10,242 nt of DNA from assembly GCA_015655035.1 (NCBI GenBank), contig JAATFS010000004.1:1-10242 (forward strand). Direction: 5' to 3'. Positions within the stretch are counted from its first letter, which is position 1; every line of letters starts with the position of its first letter. The position numbers and the translations under genes were made by a program. This document shows, one piece after another, positions 7,513-10,242 of this stretch. Source of the DNA: Lysobacterales bacterium. Lineage in GTDB: Bacteria > Pseudomonadota > Gammaproteobacteria > Xanthomonadales > Xanthomonadaceae. Below the pieces are notes generated by a model. The model ran no database searches. It had not been told where the DNA came from and saw only the letters and a program-made list of their open reading frames with translations.

Positions 7513-7669
7513 GTTGCAAAGTCAACCTCAAAGGCTTCGCGCCTGCGGCGCGAGTCACTTTTGCTTGCCAAAAGTAACCAAAAGCGCCTCCGCCGGGCGC
7601 GAATCGGTGCGATGAAGCCGCACCGGTCCGCGCCGCCCATGGATACGCGGCGCGCTTTGATTAAGCGCG
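7513..7669. repeat. Array of consecutive stem-loops, probable dispersed Xanthomonas intergenic repeat
   Basis: Nearly every base takes part in an inverted repeat. Perfect stems are 7537-7543/7547-7553 (7 pairs), 7557-7563/7569-7575 (7), 7584-7588/7596-7600 (5), 7605-7611/7619-7625 (7, extendable to 9 with one wobble), 7629-7636/7647-7654 (8) and 7651-7657/7663-7669 (7). The last two overlap and exclude each other. A weak four-pair stem at 7513-7526 precedes them. CCAAAAG occurs twice with ten-base spacing (7568, 7578). From memory, similar segments containing CACTTTTGCTTG and CCAAAAGTAACCAAAAG recur between Xanthomonas genes; that is recollection, not a search. The rest of the 7477-7756 gap shows no convincing gene. 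Confidence 0.6.
7537..7562 (+). terminator. Possible terminator after the DUF4870 gene
   Basis: TCGCGCC (7537-7543) and GGCGCGA (7547-7553) form a GC-rich stem with a TGC loop, followed after five bases by CTTTT. It lies 60 bases past the stop of the DUF4870 gene. The T-run is short and offset, so termination would be moderate. It is also the first strong stem of the larger structured block. Confidence 0.4.
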
Positions 7670-7756
7670 TTCCGACCGAGGCAGGAGGGCGAGTCGTAAA
7701 ATGCCGATAGCCCTTCAGGCATAGGCTTGTGACGTTGTCGCTCGCAGGGCGAGGGA

Positions 7757-8638
7757 TCAGTGCAGGCGATCGACGGCCAGCTGTGCCAGTATCGCCAGCG
7801 CATCGGCACGCGGACCATATGCCTCCAGGCTGGTGTGCATCGACGTCGCCAGCTCGGTCAGTTTGGCCTTGGCGCCGTCCATGCCCAGCAGCGCGGGGTA
7901 GGTGGACTTGGCCTGGGTGATGTCCTTGCCTGCGGTCTTTCCTAGCTGCTCGGAGCAGGCTTCCACATCTAAGATGTCGTCGCGTACCTGGAAGGCCAGG
8001 CCCAGGGCGGTGGCAAAGGTGTCCAGTTGGGCCAGTTCGCGCGCATCGGCGCCGCCGGCAAGCGCGCCCAGACGTACGCTGGCGCGTATCAATGCGCCGG
8101 TTTTCAGCGCATGCATGCGCTGCAAGTCTTCCAGCGGCTGGATCGTGCCGGTGGCGTCGATGTCCAGCGCCTGGCCGCCGCACATGCCGGCTGCGCCGGA
8201 GGCCTGCGCCAGTGTCTGTAGCCATTGCACGCGCAATCCCGCATCGGCGCCGGGGGCCGATGCCAGTCGCTCGAACGCCAGTGTCTGCAACGCATCGCCA
8301 GCCAGGATCGCAGTGGCTTCGTCGAAGGCGATGTGCACGGTCGGCTGGCCGCGACGCAGGGCGTCGTTGTCCATCGCCGGCAGGTCGTCGTGCACCAGCG
8401 AATAGGCGTGGATCAGTTCCACCGCCAGCGCCGGCGCATGCAGTAGCGCTTCGTCGGCAGCGAACAGCGCGCCGCTGGCGTAGACCAGCAGCGGGCGCAT
8501 GCGCTTGCCGCCGCCCAAGGTGGCGTGGCGCATCGCTGCGTGCAGTCGTTGCGGGGCGCTGTCGGCGGCGGGGAGGCTATGCTCGAGGCCGCTTTCCACC
8601 TGCGCGCGCCAGCGCGCGAACATCGCGTCAGCCGCCAT
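7757..8638 (-). CDS. ispA: (2E,6E)-farnesyl diphosphate synthase (short-chain polyprenyl synthase)
   Basis: Encodes 293 residues, close to the roughly 299 of E. coli IspA. The enzyme condenses isopentenyl diphosphate with dimethylallyl and geranyl diphosphate to make farnesyl diphosphate in the cytosol, feeding undecaprenyl phosphate, quinones and hopanoid-type lipids. Diagnostic motifs are GGGKRMRP (42-49), the first Asp-rich motif DDLPAMD (84-90) in the context YSLVHDDLPAMDND, LAGDALQTLAFE (112-123), GGQALDID (154-161), KTGALI (179-184) and the second Asp-rich motif DDILD (220-224), preceded by FQVR. All are intact. ATG 8638 overlaps the end of xseB by 11 bases, so translation is probably coupled; no strong ribosome binding site is seen. 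It is the last gene of the tilS-xseB-ispA cluster. dxs, which follows ispA in E. coli, is not here. Geranylgeranyl synthase is an alternative reading, but the motifs and neighbours favour farnesyl. Confidence 0.94.
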   Translation of the reverse strand: MAADAMFARWRAQVESGLEHSLPAADSAPQRLHAAMRHATLGGGKRMRPLLVYASGALFAADEALLHAPALAVELIHAYSLVHDDLPAMDNDALRRGQPTVHIAFDEATAILAGDALQTLAFERLASAPGADAGLRVQWLQTLAQASGAAGMCGGQALDIDATGTIQPLEDLQRMHALKTGALIRASVRLGALAGGADARELAQLDTFATALGLAFQVRDDILDVEACSEQLGKTAGKDITQAKSTYPALLGMDGAKAKLTELATSMHTSLEAYGPRADALAILAQLAVDRLH

Positions 8639-8891
8639 TGGCCGGCGGTGCGTCGAAGGGTTCGGCGGTCTCTGGCCGGGCCGGATCGCTGAGCAGACGC
8701 ACGCGCAGTTCGGCCTGCTCCAGCGCCAGCTGGCACTCGCGGTAGAGGCCGACGCCGCGCTCGTAGGCGCTGAGCGACTGCTCCAGACTCATGTCGCCAG
8801 CTTCCATCTTGCCCACCAGTTGCTCCAGCTCTTCGAGTGATTGCTCGAAGCGGGCGACGGGGGAGGTTTCGTTGGGGGACTTCTTTGCCAT
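8628..8891 (-). CDS. xseB: Exodeoxyribonuclease VII small subunit
   Basis: Encodes 87 residues, typical for XseB (about 80). With XseA it forms exonuclease VII, a cytosolic enzyme that degrades single-stranded DNA from both ends. Several XseB copies bind each XseA. The helical-hairpin family pattern is clear: FEQSLEELEQLVGKMEAGDM (15-34), then SLEQSLSAYERGVGLYRECQ (35-54) and a third helix, LALEQAELRVRLL. The C-terminal tail is Pro/Ala-rich. ATG 8891 gives the usual MAKKSP-like start; in-frame sequence further upstream overlaps tilS and is not conserved. No good ribosome binding site precedes it, which suggests coupling to tilS, whose stop is 31 bases upstream. It overlaps ispA by 11 bases. 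The xseA partner is not in the window. Confidence 0.95.
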   Translation of the reverse strand: MAKKSPNETSPVARFEQSLEELEQLVGKMEAGDMSLEQSLSAYERGVGLYRECQLALEQAELRVRLLSDPARPETAEPFDAPPANGG

Positions 8892-8922
8892 CGGAGAAGT
8901 GTGCGGGCCGCAGCCGGAGCGG

Positions 8923-10230
8923 TCAATTCGGCTGTGCGTCGGCAACGCGGCGCAATTGTGCCGAATGCCGGTTCAGCCATTGCGACAGCGTTGCGGAAAC
9001 GATGTCCGCGCCGATTGCCAGTACCGTGGAGCCGTCGGACAGCAGCGGCAGGGTTTCACGCTGCCAGGGCGCGATGGCAGCGTCCTGCAGCACATGCTTG
9101 ACCCGGTGCGAGTGGCTGCGGCCGGGCAGGACGATGCGTTCACCGCCTTGGCGCAGGTGCACCCGCAGCGGCACGTCGAACGCCAGGCCTTCGCTGCCGA
9201 GCAACTGCAATTGGCTGCCGTCCGGCAGCGTCAGCGGCGCGCGTCCGTCCCATTGCGCCTGCCAGCCCTCGGGCCACGGCGGTGTGGAGCGACGCAGGTG
9301 CAATTGCTGGCGCCAGCGGCGGATCTGCATGCCTTGCCAGGCGAAGCAGGCGTCGCGATCGCTGTCGAGGTGGCGGACTTCCTGCTCGATCACGGCGACC
9401 CCCTGTGCGGGTAGCGGTGGCGCGGCATGGGCGTCGGTCCAGTGCCGCAGCAGCCGCGCGCGCCGTGCCGGCGAGTGCGTACGCAGCCATGCCAGGTCGA
9501 GTGCGCCATCGCGTGGCAGGGCGGATAGCAATTCGGTGTCCTGGGCCGCCAGCAGGTCGCTGGCCTCGGCGCTGAGCGCGGCGCTGCGCGCCAGGGCGGC
9601 GTCGGCCTGCGGCCAGCGACTGCGCAGCAGCGGCAATACCTGCAGGCGCAGGAAGTTGCGGTCGTGGCGGGAGTCGGCGTTGCTGGGATCGTCGATCCAC
9701 GCAAGCGCGTGGCGTTGTGCATAGGCCAGCAGCAGCGCACGCGGCAACGCCAGCAGCGGGCGCCAAAGCGTGCCGGCTGCGAAGGCGCGCTGCGCGCGCA
9801 TCGCGGCCAGCCCGTCGGTGCCGGATGCGCGCAGCGCCCGCAGCAGGAAGGTCTCGGCCTGGTCGTCGCGATGATGTGCCAGCGCCAGCCATTGGCCCGC
9901 TTGCAACTGCTGCGCAAATGCGCGGCGGCGGACCGCACGCGCGGCACCTTCCAGGCCCAGGCCGCTGTCGGCCGGGATTTCCACGTGCACGATCCGCAAG
10001 GCAACGCCTAGCCGGTCACAGGTGGCCTGGCAATGTGCTGCCCAGTCGTCGGCCGCAGGATGCAGGCCGTGATGGATGTGTACCGCGCTCAGTCCGGCAC
10101 GGCGATAGTCGGGCAGTTGGGCGAACGCGTGCAGCAGTGTGGTGGAATCCACGCCGCCGCTGTAGCCGACCAGCACCGGGCCCGGCGAAAGCGCCGGCAA
10201 GGCGGCAACTACCGGCTCTTGTGCGTTCAT
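8923..10230 (-). CDS. tilS: tRNA(Ile)-lysidine synthetase
   Basis: Encodes 435 residues; E. coli TilS has 432. It uses ATP and lysine to convert C34 of the CAU-anticodon isoleucine tRNA to lysidine, switching its reading from AUG to AUA and its charging to isoleucine. The enzyme is essential and cytosolic. The N-terminal PP-loop reads VGYSGGVDSTTLLH with SGGVDS at 24-29, followed by VHIHHGL (50-56), HHRDDQAETFLLRALRASGT (119-138) and IDDPSNADSRHDRNFLR (179-195), all hallmarks of the catalytic domain. The middle and C-terminal tRNA-recognition domains follow, with a conserved late block around LPGRSHSHRVKHVLQD and PWQRETLPLLSDGS. ATG 10230 is 12 bases from the window edge; a weak TTGGA precedes it. 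Genes or promoters upstream are not visible. It appears to head the tilS-xseB-ispA cluster within this window. All key motifs are intact. Confidence 0.96.
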   Translation of the reverse strand: MNAQEPVVAALPALSPGPVLVGYSGGVDSTTLLHAFAQLPDYRRAGLSAVHIHHGLHPAADDWAAHCQATCDRLGVALRIVHVEIPADSGLGLEGAARAVRRRAFAQQLQAGQWLALAHHRDDQAETFLLRALRASGTDGLAAMRAQRAFAAGTLWRPLLALPRALLLAYAQRHALAWIDDPSNADSRHDRNFLRLQVLPLLRSRWPQADAALARSAALSAEASDLLAAQDTELLSALPRDGALDLAWLRTHSPARRARLLRHWTDAHAAPPLPAQGVAVIEQEVRHLDSDRDACFAWQGMQIRRWRQQLHLRRSTPPWPEGWQAQWDGRAPLTLPDGSQLQLLGSEGLAFDVPLRVHLRQGGERIVLPGRSHSHRVKHVLQDAAIAPWQRETLPLLSDGSTVLAIGADIVSATLSQWLNRHSAQLRRVADAQPN

Positions 10231-10242
10231 CGACGTCCAACC

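Noticed and set aside
7555..7722. Minus-strand frame of about 55 codons inside the structured repeat (begins MPEGLSAFYD, ends LLVTFGKQK).
   Set aside because: It overlaps the stem-loop array end to end, and similar short frames in Xanthomonas repeats are usually spurious annotations. No ribosome binding site or domain supports it.
7701..7724. Seven-codon ORF (MPIALQA) after an AGGAGG sequence at 7683-7688.
   Set aside because: The spacing of 12 bases is too long, the peptide is tiny and it leads into no gene on the plus strand.
7741..7753. CTCGC/GCGAG stem-loop just after the ispA stop.
   Set aside because: Only five pairs with a three-base loop and no following T-tract on the minus strand, so too weak to call an ispA terminator.
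8837..9724. 295-codon plus-strand open frame opposite tilS.
   Set aside because: tilS has all its catalytic motifs on the other strand; this frame gives a Ser/Arg/Cys-rich product with no family features.
1..10242. CRISPR array, phage, transposase, toxin-antitoxin, RiPP or defence genes.
   Set aside because: Looked for because TldD/E can process peptide toxins and antitoxins. Apart from the yhdP fragment and the DUF4870 gene, every coding block is a recognised housekeeping gene, and no spaced direct-repeat array or transposase motif is present.

Overview
The window looks like chromosomal core DNA from a GC-rich gammaproteobacterium, most probably Xanthomonas or a close relative in the Xanthomonadaceae. 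The reasons are the high GC content with strong third-position GC bias, protein sequences that read as Xanthomonas-type versions of YhdP, TldD, DarP and TldE, and a characteristic hairpin-rich intergenic block. This assignment is inferred from memory of the families, not from a search. I see no mobile element, CRISPR array, rRNA or tRNA gene, or cluster of foreign genes.

Layout, left to right. (1) Bases 2-3361, plus strand: the 3' part of yhdP, an AsmA-like envelope lipid-transport protein whose 5' end lies outside the window. (2) Bases 3465-4910, plus: tldD, the zinc-bearing subunit of the TldD/TldE protease. (3) A strong stem-loop at 4947-4972 between two convergent genes. (4) Bases 4981-5538, minus: darP (yjgA), a 50S ribosome-assembly factor. 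(5) A 66-base divergent promoter region. (6) Bases 5605-6972, plus: tldE (pmbA), the second protease subunit, with a probable TTG start. (7) Bases 7066-7476, plus: a small DUF4870 membrane protein preceded by nested palindromes. (8) Bases 7477-7756: a 280-base convergent intergenic region. Most of 7513-7669 is an uninterrupted run of stem-loops, probably a dispersed Xanthomonas repeat. (9) A minus-strand cluster, tilS (10230-8923), xseB (8891-8628) and ispA (8638-7757), with a 31-base gap and then an 11-base overlap.

How the genes relate. TldD and TldE act together as one protease; here both subunits are encoded within 3.6 kb, separated only by darP, whereas E. coli keeps yhdP-tldD and yjgA/pmbA at two distant loci. 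The tilS-xseB-ispA group joins tRNA-Ile lysidine synthesis, the small subunit of exonuclease VII and farnesyl diphosphate synthesis. The xseB-ispA pair is a familiar bacterial arrangement; dxs, which follows it in E. coli, is absent here.

Overall this is a mostly ordinary housekeeping region and I found no convincing new system. The points most worth a second look are the stem-loop array at 7513-7669, the nested palindrome at 6985-7016, the nine-G tract inside yhdP, and the combined tldD-darP-tldE locus.
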